A stretch of 64,000 nucleotides of DNA from Dryococelus australis (Eukaryota > Arthropoda > Insecta > Phasmatodea > Phasmatidae): the NCBI GenBank assembly GCA_029891345.1, contig CM057002.1:15142295-15206294 (forward strand), given 5' to 3'. The notes under the pieces are model-generated. The model did no database searches and was not told where the DNA came from. It saw only the letters and a program-made list of their open reading frames with translations. Numbering within the stretch: position 1 is the stretch's first letter; every line of letters starts with the position of its first letter. This document shows positions 34,131 to 44,745 of the stretch, one piece after another. Position numbers and translations under genes: made by a program.

Positions 34131-35130
34131 TTGTGAAATTCGCATTGCTATGGGCCTCGTCACTTTATTCATACGTCAGTAAGGTGAAGCTGAGATACTA
34201 TTATAGAAGTAAATATTTTACAAATGTGCTAATCCCTACTCGTACATGCATTAAAAAAAAACTCAGAAAGTAAACGAATCCTCTGTATATTTATCAATGC
34301 TTACCTAAAACTTTTAGTCTGACGTTAGGACACGGAACTACTTAACCTACCCGCGTCCTTACCTACTTCACTTGACGCGGAACCACTTAACCTACCCGCG
34401 TCCTTACCTACTTCACTGGACGCGGAACTACTTAACCTACCCGCGTCCTTACCTACTTCACTGGACACGGAACTACTTAACCTACCCTCGTCCTTACCTA
34501 CTTCACTGGACGCGGAACTACTTAACCTACCCGCGTCCTTACCTACTTCACTGGACGCGGAACTACTTAACCTACCCGCGTCCTTACCTACTTCACTGGA
34601 CGCGGAACCACTTAACCTACCCGCGTCCTTACCTACTTCACTGGACGCGGAACTACTTAACCTACCCGCGTCCTTACCTACTTCACTGGACGCGGAACTA
34701 CTTAACCTACCCGCGTCCTTACCTACTTCACTGGACACGGAACTACTTAACCTACCCTCGTCCTTACCTACTTCACTGGACGCGGAACTACTTAACCTAC
34801 CCGCGTCCTTACCTACTTCACTGGACGCGGAACTACTTAACCTACCCGCGTCCTTACCTACTTCACTGGACGCGGAACCACTTAACCTACCCGCGTCCTT
34901 ACCTACTTCACTGGACGCGGAACTACTTAACCTACCCGCATCCTTACCTACTTCACTGGACGCGGAACCACTTAACCTACCCTCGTCCTTACCTACTTCA
35001 CTGGACGCGGAACTACTTAACCTACCCGCGTCCTTACCTACTTCACTGGACGCGGAACTACTTAACCTACCCGCGTCCTTACCTACTTCACTGGACGCAC
35101 GCCTGTCAGTATGACATTTAGAATATTCAC
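34131..35130 (+). mobile_element. TIR-A remnant carrying an internal minisatellite
   Basis: 34140-34333 follows the TIR-A interior closely: TATGGGCCTCGTCACTTTAT, TCATACGTCAGTAAGG, TGCATTAAAAAAAAAC and AGGACACGGAACTACTT. After the array, CACTGGACGCACGCCTGTCA corresponds to the family segment ACTGGGCGCATGTCACTCAG. Both TIR ends are lost. The 45-bp array occupies the position of one internal segment. Confidence 0.7.
34334..35098. repeat. 45-bp minisatellite, 17 copies, with a 270-bp higher-order period
   Basis: Units begin GGAAC(T/C)ACTT and end ACTTCACTGGACGC, with exact spacing of 45. Variant bases recur every six units: GGACAC ends at 34463-34468 and 34733-34738, the CCCTCG variant follows in the next units (34469, 34739), and GGAACC lies at 34604 and 34874. 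This shows block duplication of six units. Because 45 is a multiple of 3, both strands keep long stop-free frames (249 codons plus, 275 codons minus). They encode 15-residue repeats and are best explained as by-products of the period. Confidence 0.97.
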
Positions 35131-35151
35131 AGCTAGAGACAGTGAGTGACA

Positions 35152-35270
35152 TTACTCACACTCTAAATCTGAATCAGTGAGGATTTCACTGTTTCAATCA
35201 GTCAAACGTGTCTGACTGATTCAACAGTCACTTCAGAGAATTTAACTGATGAATCAGTGGAAAAAAAAAG
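35152..35270. mobile_element. Fragment related to the 52107-53226 long-TIR element
   Basis: CACACTCTAAATCTGAATCA matches the right-end TIR of that element (reverse complement ACACTCTAAATCGAAATCAG). Several CTGATTCA/ATCAGT words follow. Confidence 0.4.
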
Positions 35271-35480
35271 CCAAATTTCGTTAGCTCCATGTTCGTCGAG
35301 GTTAAAGGCAGCCCTCCATATTGCGCAATTCATCTTCTCGGTATGGCAACTCTCTGAGGAAACCCACATATTCGTTCGGCCCGGAAGAAAAGATGCAGGT
35401 ACTAACATATATATAATATGACTATAAATAATTATGTATTTATATAAAATAGGAATGTAAATAATTTATTTTAATTGTTA

Positions 35481-35584
35481 ACATATAACTATGTAAATAT
35501 AAAATTATTTTCAATTTAATTTATATGTGTAGGAATAGGTATATAACTATGTAAATATAAAATTATTTTCAATTTAATTTATAT
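35481..35584. repeat. 58-bp duplication, A+T-rich
   Basis: ATATAACTATGTAAATATAA and about 25 further bases occur at 35483 and again at 35541. Confidence 0.85.
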
Positions 35585-35589
35585 AGTCC

Positions 35590-35661
35590 GGTTCACCATG
35601 GTGGATGGCGAGCAGTATAACCGCTCAGCCACCGTAGCCTCCCAGCCCCCCCCCCCCCCCC
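35590..35661 (-). mobile_element. SINE-1 5'-head fragment next to a poly-C run
   Basis: On the minus strand GGCTACGGTGGCTGAGCGG and TTATACTGCTCGCCATCCAC match the SINE-1 head only. A C run lies at 35646-35661. Confidence 0.65.
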
Positions 35662-35916
35662 GGCTTCAAATAAAGTTGGTAAAATAAAACAGTGTGGTTT
35701 TGACTTCACCAAAACGTCGTTATCGCTGCCATGTTCGTCTAGAAAGTTGTATGACTCAAGTCTTCATGGAAGATTTTGGAAATTGGGCGGGTTCTGATAT
35801 ATGTATATATATTTTAGTGTTTGACGGGCTTAGCCAATATAAATCGAAAGTAAGTGCTTTAAGGTGTTTCTACACTTCCTCTAACCTATTATTAATGAAA
35901 CTATAATACCGTAAGC

Positions 35917-36099
35917 GGCGGTCACTTTGTGAAAAATTGATGTGACTTTGTCACACAATGTATCACATTTAAATGTCTCCCTATTTCAGTGGGATGTTTC
36001 AAACAATCAGTGATGCCAATTGGACGGGAACAAATAACCTCTTTGAAATGGAAGGAAATGTAAATAACAGTGAAAAATCATGTGTCACAAAGTAACCCC
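35917..36099. mobile_element. Small MITE with inverted ends
   Basis: The left end GGTCACTTTGTGAAAAATTG is inverted at the right as AAAAATCATGTGTCACAAAG with TAACC. It is about 183 bp and non-coding. Confidence 0.6.
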
Positions 36100-36619
36100 C
36101 AATGTCCAAAATCCAAAATCACCCCCGTTTCATGTCTGTATATATTTATGTTAATCAAAGTATTGAATTCAAATAAATTAATGTTTTTATTTTATTTTCA
36201 AAGGTCAAATGTAAACAAACACGTACATCACTATTGACCATGTGACTGACGATTGTATTAGTGATGAACGAGTCTATGGCATGGGCACAAGTATCGGTCT
36301 AAGTCATCTTCAGTCCGTGGCTACTTGTAGCTCTTCTGAAGCTCAGCTGAAGTTGTAGTTTCAGGACACCCGCCGCGTGTCCTTCTGCCACACGTAAGTA
36401 ATAAAAAGCACCCGATTCTAGCACATACTCTGGAACGAACACGGCTGCGGTTACACGAAACATTCATTATTCGTCGCTGTAACTATAGTTCCTGCGACAG
36501 TTACGAAATTCTTGTCCTTAAGACCGGCCACCTTCAAACGTTACAGAATAGCGCAAACCACCTTGTGCAAAGCCACTTCAAACTTCATAACATTCCTAAT
36601 AACATAAGTGTTCCGTGTG
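36100..36619. other. Intergenic DNA, nothing recognised
   Basis: No element ends or exons were recognised. Confidence 0.45.
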
Positions 36620-36624
36620 TTCTT

Positions 36625-36709
36625 GCGTGGCGCAGTCGGTCGATGCGCAGCTGTTCTGGGATGCGGAGGCCGTGGGTTCGAACCCTAGGTAATGCACAAG
36701 TGTTTGTTG
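36625..36709 (+). repeat. tRNA-derived head (SINE or tRNA pseudogene)
   Basis: TGGCGCAGTCGGTCGATGCG is an A-box/D-arm match with a GCGC/GCGC stem, and GTGGGTTCGAACCCTAG is a perfect B-box/T-arm. The 5' TGCGT can pair with the 3' ATGCA as a short acceptor stem. The anticodon arm does not fold well, so a functional tRNA is unlikely. A 70-bp tandem array follows directly. Confidence 0.6.
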
Positions 36710-36993
36710 AAAATAGGTCATAAGTTGGCTTGTAAGCCGTTCCCTGATTATCATTCAGGAATATAGCTGAGGGTCGTTGAAAATAGGTCATAAGTTGGCT
36801 TGTAAGCCGTTCCCTGATTATCATTCAGGAATATAGCTGAGGGTCGTTGAAAATAGGTCATAAGTTGGCTTGTAAGCCGTTCCCTGATTATCATTCAGGA
36901 ATATAGCTGAGGGTCGTTGAAAATAGGTCATAAGTTGGCTTGTAAGCCGTTCCCTGATTATCATTCAGGAATATAGCTGAGGGTCGTTGAAAA
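36710..36993. repeat. 70-bp tandem repeat, 4 copies
   Basis: The marker TAAGTTGGCTTGTAAGCCG recurs at 36721, 36791, 36861 and 36931 with essentially no differences. Units end ATATAGCTGAGGGTCGTTG. Perfect identity means recent expansion. Confidence 0.97.
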
Positions 36994-37327
36994 GCCCAAT
37001 CCAGTCCTCAATATGTTTATTGTTTCATTCAATATTTTGCTTCCTTGCAGACATTATTGGTTCGGATTTCAAATCCCGGCTCTCATGTTATGTTCATTTT
37101 TTGTTTAATTTATTACTATACGCACTAAAAAAATCACATGATTGATAACAATTTGGTTTTCGTTAACCCACATTATAGATACTGAACGTAAAAAAAAAAA
37201 AATCATTACGTTCACTAAAAGTTTATTAAATCTGAGAAAACAGAGCGTCCGTTATTTTAATAAGATTTCTGGATAGACCCTAATTATTCACCAGAATTTT
37301 TCTGTGAATGTTCTTCTAGTAGTGTGT

Positions 37328-37558
37328 GGGGGCCATGGTTGCTGAGCGGTTAGACTGCTCACCTCCCGCCAAGACGAACCACGTCCAATCTCCGGCGGGG
37401 TCACTCCCGGATTTTCGAAAGTGGGAATCGTGACGGACGATGCCGCTGGCCTGCGGGTTTTCTCGGGGATCTCCCGTTCGCCCCACCATTTCATTTCGGC
37501 GCCGCTCCATACTCACCTCACTTGACCCTCATCGGCTCTCAAGACCTCGCTGTTAAGG
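37328..37558 (+). mobile_element. SINE-1 copy, 3' truncated
   Basis: Starts GGGGCCATGGTTGCTGAGCG and runs through the family body (CGATGCCGCTGGCCTGCGGG, GGATCTCCCGTTC) to CTCAAGACCTCGCTGTTAAG, then stops. The GCCGCCCAAAT tail is absent. Confidence 0.87.
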
Positions 37559-37784
37559 CTATTGCGTGGTTGACAATTTTCTTAGTGAAATTCGATTTTT
37601 AAAGCCAATTTTGGAGATAAAAACTTGAAAAAAAAAACTTAAGTGCTAGAAGAGATAAGCTCTGTTTCGAGACTAATTTTTTCTGATTTTCTAAGAAACA
37701 GGCCATACGTTAATGTTACAGAAGGCTTCGACAGCAAAGAATCGCGAATTTTTCTGCCCAAAAACGTTCCTGGTTGGATTTATC

Positions 37785-38200
37785 TATAGTCCATTCGTGG
37801 TTTATTCGCACTTTTTAAATCAAACCTTTGAAAAATCACATCGTGTATGACTTGTTTCGTTGTTTCCTAAATAGAAAAGTATCGCAAGTTTTTTTTTATA
37901 CTTCTGCTGATACAAAATTACAGTATTTTTGGTTAAATTGGAATTTAATATATATTTTTCATATAAACTATAGCATTTTATTTAAAACGATACGAATAAA
38001 AACAGTGAAAAAATAAGTGTGTTGGTAACGCCTAGTACGAAGTAATTTTTAATGCCAAATATTATAACACAGAGTTCGCACGAATGCTGTGCGCTGTCCC
38101 TTTGGTGTAAGTTTCGTTTGTATCAGGCGGCAGGAATATCCTGGAAGTAGAACTTTATCAGGGATTCAGGAAAGTTGGAAGTAACATTGAATGAAATATA
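37785..38200 (+). mobile_element. TIR-B MITE
   Basis: The left end is TATAGTCCATTCGTGGTTTA with TTCGCAC, the middle is GTGTGTTGGTAACGCCTAGT, and the right end is GGAAGTAACATTGAATGAAA. Confidence 0.85.
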
Positions 38201-38527
38201 TATTTAACAAGAACGTGAAAAACACGGATTTCATTAACATATATCTTCCTATACGAAATTCTCAACTAGACAAGAGCCTTAAGGCAGATTACCACACGCC
38301 GTCTTGGATTTATCGATTTTTCGTTAAAAAGGTCCTATTTCAGAAGATTTATATTGAAACTTACCGCATGATATACCCTGAATAAGAGCTACTCAACCTT
38401 TATCGAACTGCCACAGCTTTGCTACATTTATTAGTTGTTAGCTGGTAACTGTCGAGGCGAAATACGAGAATATTTCTTGCGAACGATCACAAAGGCGACG
38501 ATATCGACAGCAATCAAGAAATACTTA

Positions 38528-38731
38528 CCTCAAAACAATGTATTAGGCAATGCTCTGTGCTCTGTCTTTACAAAACAATGCACTAGGCAATGCTCTGTGC
38601 TCTGTCTTTACAAAACAATGCACTAGGCAATGCTCTGTGCTCTGTCTTTACAAAACAATGCACTAGGCAATGCTCTGTGCTCTGTCTTTACAAAACAATG
38701 CACTAGGCAATGCTCTGTGCTCTGTCTTTAC
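38528..38731. repeat. 40-bp tandem repeat, 5 copies
   Basis: CACTAGGCAATGCTCTGTGC recurs at 38581, 38621, 38661 and 38701, with a first, slightly different unit at 38541. The copies are identical or nearly so. Confidence 0.95.
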
Positions 38732-39103
38732 TTAAAAAAAACGTGATACAAAACTGTATTTCGGGAGTATGGCAAAATTTCCATAAATCTAAGATAGCAG
38801 GTGGGAATCTGCCTTAACCCTTTCAGACCCACTTTAATTAGCGGTTCCAACTGTTGGAAACAAAAAAATTATGATGCGTGCTGTACTCAAGTCGGCACAA
38901 CACTTGTTTCGTTGTCGCAGCCAATGAGCTGTAGGCTATATGTTCGGTTACAGTCATATGAAGCAATTATGACCTGGACCAGTAAGATGGTTTGCCAATA
39001 ATTTACCCACAGTTAAGATCAGTGGTCGTTGAGATTCGCAGTGTGCATCACAGACCGAAACGTGAGTAACCTGCACAATTGCGTACACTGGGTCTGAATG
39101 GGT

Positions 39104-39140
39104 TAAGAGCCGCCCAGACATCTTCACTCACTCACTCACT
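39104..39140 (+). mobile_element. SINE-1 3'-end fragment
   Basis: GTTAAGAGCCGCCCAGACAT with CTTCACTCACTC is the family 3' end, and nothing of the body is present. Confidence 0.6.
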
Positions 39141-39600
39141 TTAACCGTGTGCCGAGTTTTCCTTTACCGAATGTATTTCCTTCTCACAACTCACGGACTG
39201 TTCTCACCGGCGAAAGACTTCGGCTGGAGGAGGGGGGGGGGGGGGGGGGAGGTAGGTGGGAGGGTTTACAACGCTCTCGGCTCTTGTTTGAACGCCGGCC
39301 AGGCTCGGAGAAGAATCCGAGAGTGGATTGCTTCATGAATAAGCCATCTCCGCCGGTCACAGATGCGCGTCCTGCTACTCCAGCAGCGAGCCTGCCTTTT
39401 GCCGGGTAGTTCGTGTCACTTGCGCCGGCCGGGGACCCATTTGCATCCTGAACCGTTCGTTTTGCCTGCAAATCGTCTGACTAGTGCGGTCGCTGCATTC
39501 CAGCTCTCGACCTTTGTCGTCTCCTCGTCAGCAGTCAAAACAGTCTTCGGCTGCATGTAGTACATTAAGGGCCCTGCCTACCTGCCGGCTGCCAACTGCG
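39141..39600. other. G+C-rich segment, unassigned
   Basis: Overlapping short frames lie on both strands around a G run (39232-39249), without recognised domains. It resembles the G+C-rich segment near 9340-9560 in style, but no firm alignment was found. Confidence 0.3.
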
Positions 39601-39879
39601 AAATTTAAATACGAAACTCCATGTTACAGAAATTTCGCTTCTGTGTGTTCATTTATACATAGTATTAAAAAAATTCACCTGTGTACTCGGCTAAGGCTTC
39701 TAAACTAATTTATGGATTTTGATACGGTTTTCACTATCATTTAGAGAATATCTTGAGGAAGGTTTAGCTATTAAATACAGCAATATTTAATGTAAATATA
39801 GTAGAGAAATGTCGATGTTCTATAATAAAGTCGAAAAAAGCCGCTTTTCTGGATCTTACATGGCTTACGCTGACTAAAC

Positions 39880-39965
39880 CATACACCAAATCAATGTACT
39901 GCCGAATTGTAGATCTCGAGAAGGTCTACGGAAAAGTCCGCGACAGCATATGTTTATCTTTTGAC
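39880..39965 (+). pseudogene. Possible LINE (RTE-like) reverse transcriptase scrap
   Basis: The plus-strand reading IVDLEKVYGKVRDSI resembles the palm motif of RTE/BovB-type LINE reverse transcriptases (general form VDLEKAYDRVPR). It extends for only about 25 residues before stops, so the call is weak. Confidence 0.35.
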
Positions 39966-40217
39966 CCAGAGTAAACATTTTTATCTTTTAAAGTTCACTT
40001 ACGAGGACTTTCTGGACAACACATTATTAATCCTATGTCAGTTGTCTTAAGCGTTTAGTGTATACACTTGCTGAAAACCTAAACAACGCTATATTTGTAA
40101 ATGGCACCCAAGCGAGGCCGGGGCGGGTCGCTAGTTTTAAATATTGGTGTTTCAAGAAAAATGCATTCTTAGCGAATTTTTTCGATAACATCCCTACGAA
40201 CGTATTTCCAATAGAGG

Positions 40218-40343
<126 letters not shown>

Positions 40344-40459
40344 AAACATAAATTTTAAAAATTTCTTTCAAACAGGCTATACATGTTATAGAAACATCCC
40401 CGATGTAGGGAATATCTTCTTAAAAAATTGCAGCTGGCAACAGTGACCTTCAGGCTACC

Positions 40460-40615
40460 GTCTATATGGAGTTGTTTCCCGCGTTTGAGGTCGACAGGAG
40501 CCGGAGCAATAAGGGCGACGCTGCCTCGCGCTGCAAGTGCGCCATCGGCTCTAAGCGCAAGGCTCTGAACTAACGTGCAGTGTTCTCATCGCACTTCGTG
40601 TGCCTACGGGACTTA
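40460..40615 (+). repeat. Dispersed repeat (family P), copy 1
   Basis: TTTCCCGCGTTTGAGG, GAGCAATAAGGGC, GCGCCATCGGCTCTAAGCGC and TTCTCATCGCACTTCGTG appear in the same order at 58822-58960. It is G+C-rich compared with its flanks. No tRNA boxes or TIRs were seen. Confidence 0.65.
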
Positions 40616-41154
40616 AAGCGCTGACACTATTATCTCATTGATGGAAAGTCTGTGGGAAGTTTCAATGCAGGACCCTTGGGTAATTTTGTATGTATCTGAC
40701 GCGTATATTTTGAGATGCGACGCTTTAGAAAAAGTATTTTTTTTAAGCATTTTAAAGTACTCAAAAATGGTGTCTCTAATTTGCGTGACGTGTTGAAAGC
40801 AATCGTCAGCCGTTGTCTCAAGAGTGTTTTCTTTTCATAGAGCAGCACAGTGGACGCACGCTTAGTAATTAGTTTCGTAGAAAAACGTTAATTTCCAACA
40901 TCCTGTAACATATTTCTAGCGGCAGGGGAATATTCTCAACCCATACTGGACTCTTGGTTCTTCCAGCTTGTTCATATAAAAAAAAAATTCCAACACTTCT
41001 CCTATATACAACTAACTATTGGTCTTGCACTGCAATAGAGACAATAATAGAGAACTATGAACTCGTAATTACGTCACATTATTAATTCTGCCAAAACTCG
41101 CCTAAACCAATATAGTGACATAAATACACGAGTTCGTAAGTCAGTTACTCCAAG

Positions 41155-41225
41155 ATCACCTCATTTCACCCTCATTGCTTCTCAAGACCTCGATGTTAAG
41201 GCCCGCCCATATCTCTCCACTCACC
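41155..41225 (+). mobile_element. SINE-1 3' half
   Basis: CACCCTCATTGCTTCTCAAG, ACCTCGATGTTAAGGCCCGC and CCATATCTCTCCACTCACC. The copy is 5' truncated, as is common for reverse-transcribed SINEs. Confidence 0.8.
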
Positions 41226-41764
41226 ATAGTGTGAGGAAAACGAAAATTTCTACGTTAATGGTGTAGGACCACAAAGTATTCAAAATTTTATGCTGAAATA
41301 CTGTTAAACTTTTGACTATCAGGCTCAACACCATCAGTAGAAAATCATAAGTTTATAGTAACACGGTATTTTTATAGTGAATTGTCAAATTCATAATTTT
41401 CCTGTAACCTATCTAAAAAACAATTTGCAAGAAGTAAAAGAAACAGTCTAAAGGCAGTCTTCTTAAAATCACATCAAGACACCGGATAAACCTGTTTTGT
41501 AAAAGTTTGGAAACGACTCCAAACCAAGAATTTGAGAAAATATTCCAACAGGCTACTCAAAAAATTTTAAGCGCCTTTTTCACTAGTTGGATGTTTTACA
41601 TTATCTCATGAGATTTTTTTCTATGAATTCCTCATGTCTGCAAGCAATTTGCTTTTCTTTGTGTGGCGCAATAACTAAAAAAAAAAAAAAACAGTTAAAA
41701 GTAGAAATTAAAAAAAAAAAAAACTTTTATTTAAGGATTTTTTTTTATCTTAGTCATCACTCTC

Positions 41765-42193
41765 TATAATCTATTCACGGTTACTTTCAACTGTTCTGAA
41801 GCCCCGCCAAAGTTCTATTTTTACGATATTCCTCCTCCTCATGCAAACAAAACTTAACCGAGCCTATAAAATTGTACCAAAGAGACAACGCACTGCATTT
41901 GTGCTCCTCAGTTTGACGATATTTCGCATGGGGACTATTACTTACTAGGTATTACCAATACAATTATTTTATATTTTATTCATATTAATTATAAACGCAA
42001 TATTATAGATAAATATTTGTAAAGTGCAATTGAACCAAAATTAAGATAAATTACATTATCACAGGCATAAAACGCTTGTGATACCAACATGACCTATTTA
42101 AGAAGAAACCAAGGACGTTGTTTATTATACATGGGGTGATTTTTCAAAGATCTCATTCTAAACGCGTGAAGAAACCACGAATACATAGACTAT
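41765..42193 (-). mobile_element. TIR-B MITE
   Basis: The left end is TATAATCTATTCACGGTTAC and the right end is GTGAAGAAACCACGAATACA with TAGACTATA. The interior has TTACTAGGTATTACCAATAC. It is reverse to the 5473 copy. Confidence 0.87.
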
Positions 42194-42261
42194 AACTCAG
42201 CGATCAATGCAGTAAAGTTCCAAACTAAGTAAATGTCATGACTGACACTAATTCTGCTTGA

Positions 42262-42687
42262 TAAAGGCTGTTGTTCACTCTAAAGTGAGCACTTGTCCTG
42301 CATGGGATTTACTTTTCTCCCCCATTCTGTATCCTTCCGCCGTAGGTAAGATCATCATTCTCATGTACCATGTAAGTTTGCTCGTGTGTTAAAGACGAGT
42401 GTAAGGGTGAAATCATTAATAATGTAAATATGTTGCTAATAAACCAATTCTCACCTTACTGCTCATGGAAGAAACAGAAACTGAATTAAATAAATTCACT
42501 GTCCATAAATATAAACGTCGAAATCCCAATACAAAGTCAGTAAATGGAAATATTTCGTCTACCTTGTTCGTTGCCAACTTTATAGACAGTATGCCAGCCA
42601 GTGTATCCGTTAAAACTTCGCCGTAATGGACAGTGAATTTTTTCAAACGTTGATTTCAAAAGAGATCATTTTACCGTGAACAGTATA
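42262..42687 (+). mobile_element. TIR-A element, variant interior
   Basis: The left end is TAAAGGCTGTTGTTCACTCT and AAAGTGAGCAC. The right end is GATCATTTTACCGTGAACAG. The right half follows the family (TTGTTCGTTGCCAACTTTAT, GTTGATTTCAAAAGAG). The left half differs from other copies. Confidence 0.7.
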
Positions 42688-43770
42688 ATACAGGAAAAAG
42701 TAGGGGACGACGATTTTAATCATTTCACATCCTATTTTTACTTGCACCGATATTGTGTAACCAATATCATAAATGAACAGGTAAATAATTATGCTTATAT
42801 CAACAATTTTATATAAAATAAAATTTGAAATGTTGTTTTTGGTAACTTTCGTGTTATTATTACTTTACGAAGTACTCTGACATGAAATTATGAATAAAAT
42901 AGACATTATATACTTTGCTGGAATCGGCTATGCATTAAACTTCTACAATTTAAACAGTGTTTCGCAAATATATAAAATAATTAATTATGTTGATCTAACA
43001 AATTCTCATTCATGTTCCATGTTATGATACAACCAATATGGACGCGTACTTTTTTGGCAGCTGGAATAAACAGGAAGTCAATATCACTAGAGAAATACTT
43101 AAAAGTAGTTTTTAAAACAATATTCTTCGTTTCGAAATATGTTTGAACAGTTTCTCGTACCCCGCGATGGTGTCGCAGCTGCCGCCACCTAGTTCCTTTA
43201 ATGACCACCGTACAGCAGCGCCTGAACACTTCAGCTTCCTACCCAATAGAAAACTTTAGCATTAAATTTTAGATTTCCTTTCCTCTGACGAACCACCAAT
43301 ACACAATACAATTGTAAAGTCAGAGTTTAGACAATTGATCATCGTTTCTGCGAGCTTCGTAAAAACGTGTATCTTGTTATGTAAATTATTATTATACTAT
43401 CCAGGGATGCATTTTACGTGAATTTTTTTTAATAGGCTTAAATATATTAGAAGTTTATTTCAAAAAAAAAAACTCATTTATCTACTTTATTAATATAAGT
43501 CAGTTCATATATTTCCTCTTCACATTGCTATCATTTGCAATTTATTTAATTTAAGACGAGCTTTGTTTGTTCTAATACCGATATTAAAATTGCCCTACAA
43601 TAAAATAAAGCTCTTTCCACATAACCTCTGTTAGATTCTCGGCAAAATGGCTGCTTGACTTTGAATTTACATTTCAACTTTTCGAAATCGTAAAGTCAAG
43701 AGTGCTTGACTTTACCTTTGACAGTTCCATTGTGTCAAGCTCCATAAGAAACAACATGTCGGAAAGTTTT
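42688..43770. other. A+T-rich intergenic DNA, nothing recognised
   Basis: No element ends or exons were recognised. The short minus-strand frame at 42981-43229 has no known motif. Confidence 0.5.
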
Positions 43771-44745
43771 CAGTTGTGTAAGGGCCTTTCCTCGGCATCC
43801 CCTCCATTTTGCCTCCCCCTCCATCCTCTTCCATTATTCCCCTACTCCGTGGGCCAATGTTAATAACACCTTCCCTTCCGACTTTCTCCCGCCTCCGACC
43901 ACTGGAGACCCTGACGCTACCTCCAGGAAGAGTTTCTACAGCTGATAGCAATTTGCTGAGGCAAAGCGCGCTTGTGAATACTGTTGTCAGTGATGGTCGA
44001 ACGGCGTTTATTTTCAGTTGTGTAAGGGCCTTTCCTCGGCATCCCCTCCATTTTGCCTCCCCCTCCATCCTCTTCCATTATTCCCCTCCTCCGTGGGCCA
44101 ATGTTAATAACACCTTCCCTTCCGACTTTCTCCCGCCTCCGACCACTGGAGACCCTGACGCTACCTCCAGGAAGAGTTTCTACAGCTGATAGCAATTTGC
44201 TGAGACACAGCGCGCTTGTGAATACTGTTGTCAGTGATGGTCGAACGGCGTTTATTTTCAGTTGTGTAAGGGCCTTTCCTCGGCATCCCCTCCATTTTGC
44301 CTCCCCTCCATCTTCTTCCATTATTCCCCTCCTCCGTGGGCCAATGTTAATAACACCTTCCCTTCCGACTTTCACCCGCCTCCGACCACTGGAGACCCTG
44401 ACGCTACCTCCAGGAAGAGTTTCTACAGCTGATAGCAATTTGCTGAGACACAGCGCGCTTGTGAATACTGTTGTCAGTGATGGTCGAACGGCGTTTATTT
44501 TCAGTTGTGTAAGGGCCTTTCCTCGGCATCCCCTCCATTTTGCCTCCCACTCCATCCTCTTCCATTATTCCCCTTCTCCGTGGGCCAATGTTAATAACAC
44601 CTTCCCTTCCGACTTTCTCCCGCCTCCGACCACTGGAGACCCCGACGCTACCTCCAGGAAGAGTTTCTACAGCTGATAGCAATTTGCTGAGGCAGAGCGC
44701 GCTTGTGAATACTGTTGTCAGTGATGGTCGAACGGCGTTTATTTT
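43771..44745. repeat. 244-bp tandem repeat, 4 copies
   Basis: CAGTTGTGTAAGGGCCTTTC recurs at 43771, 44015, 44259 and 44502. The third unit has lost one C in a C run, giving 243. Each unit has a pyrimidine-rich plus strand (CCTCCCCCTCCATCCTCTTC) and ends GGTCGAACGGCGTTTATTTT. Long frames are open on both strands, but the single-base deletion shifts frame between units. Coding is therefore not supported, and this is a recent satellite-like expansion. Confidence 0.96.

Noticed and set aside
34325..35152. A 275-codon minus-strand and a 249-codon plus-strand repeat protein
   Set aside because: Both come from the same 45-bp array, whose period is a multiple of three and lacks stops. There is no promoter, splice or conserved flank, and the DNA derives from a MITE.
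36625..36709. Functional tRNA gene
   Set aside because: A and B boxes are good, but the anticodon arm does not pair properly and no Pol III T-run terminator follows the T-arm. A tRNA-derived repeat is more likely.
38528..38731. CRISPR-like array
   Set aside because: The 40-bp units are contiguous copies without unique spacers, in a eukaryotic context. It is a plain tandem repeat. The same holds for the 56-, 70- and 45-bp arrays.
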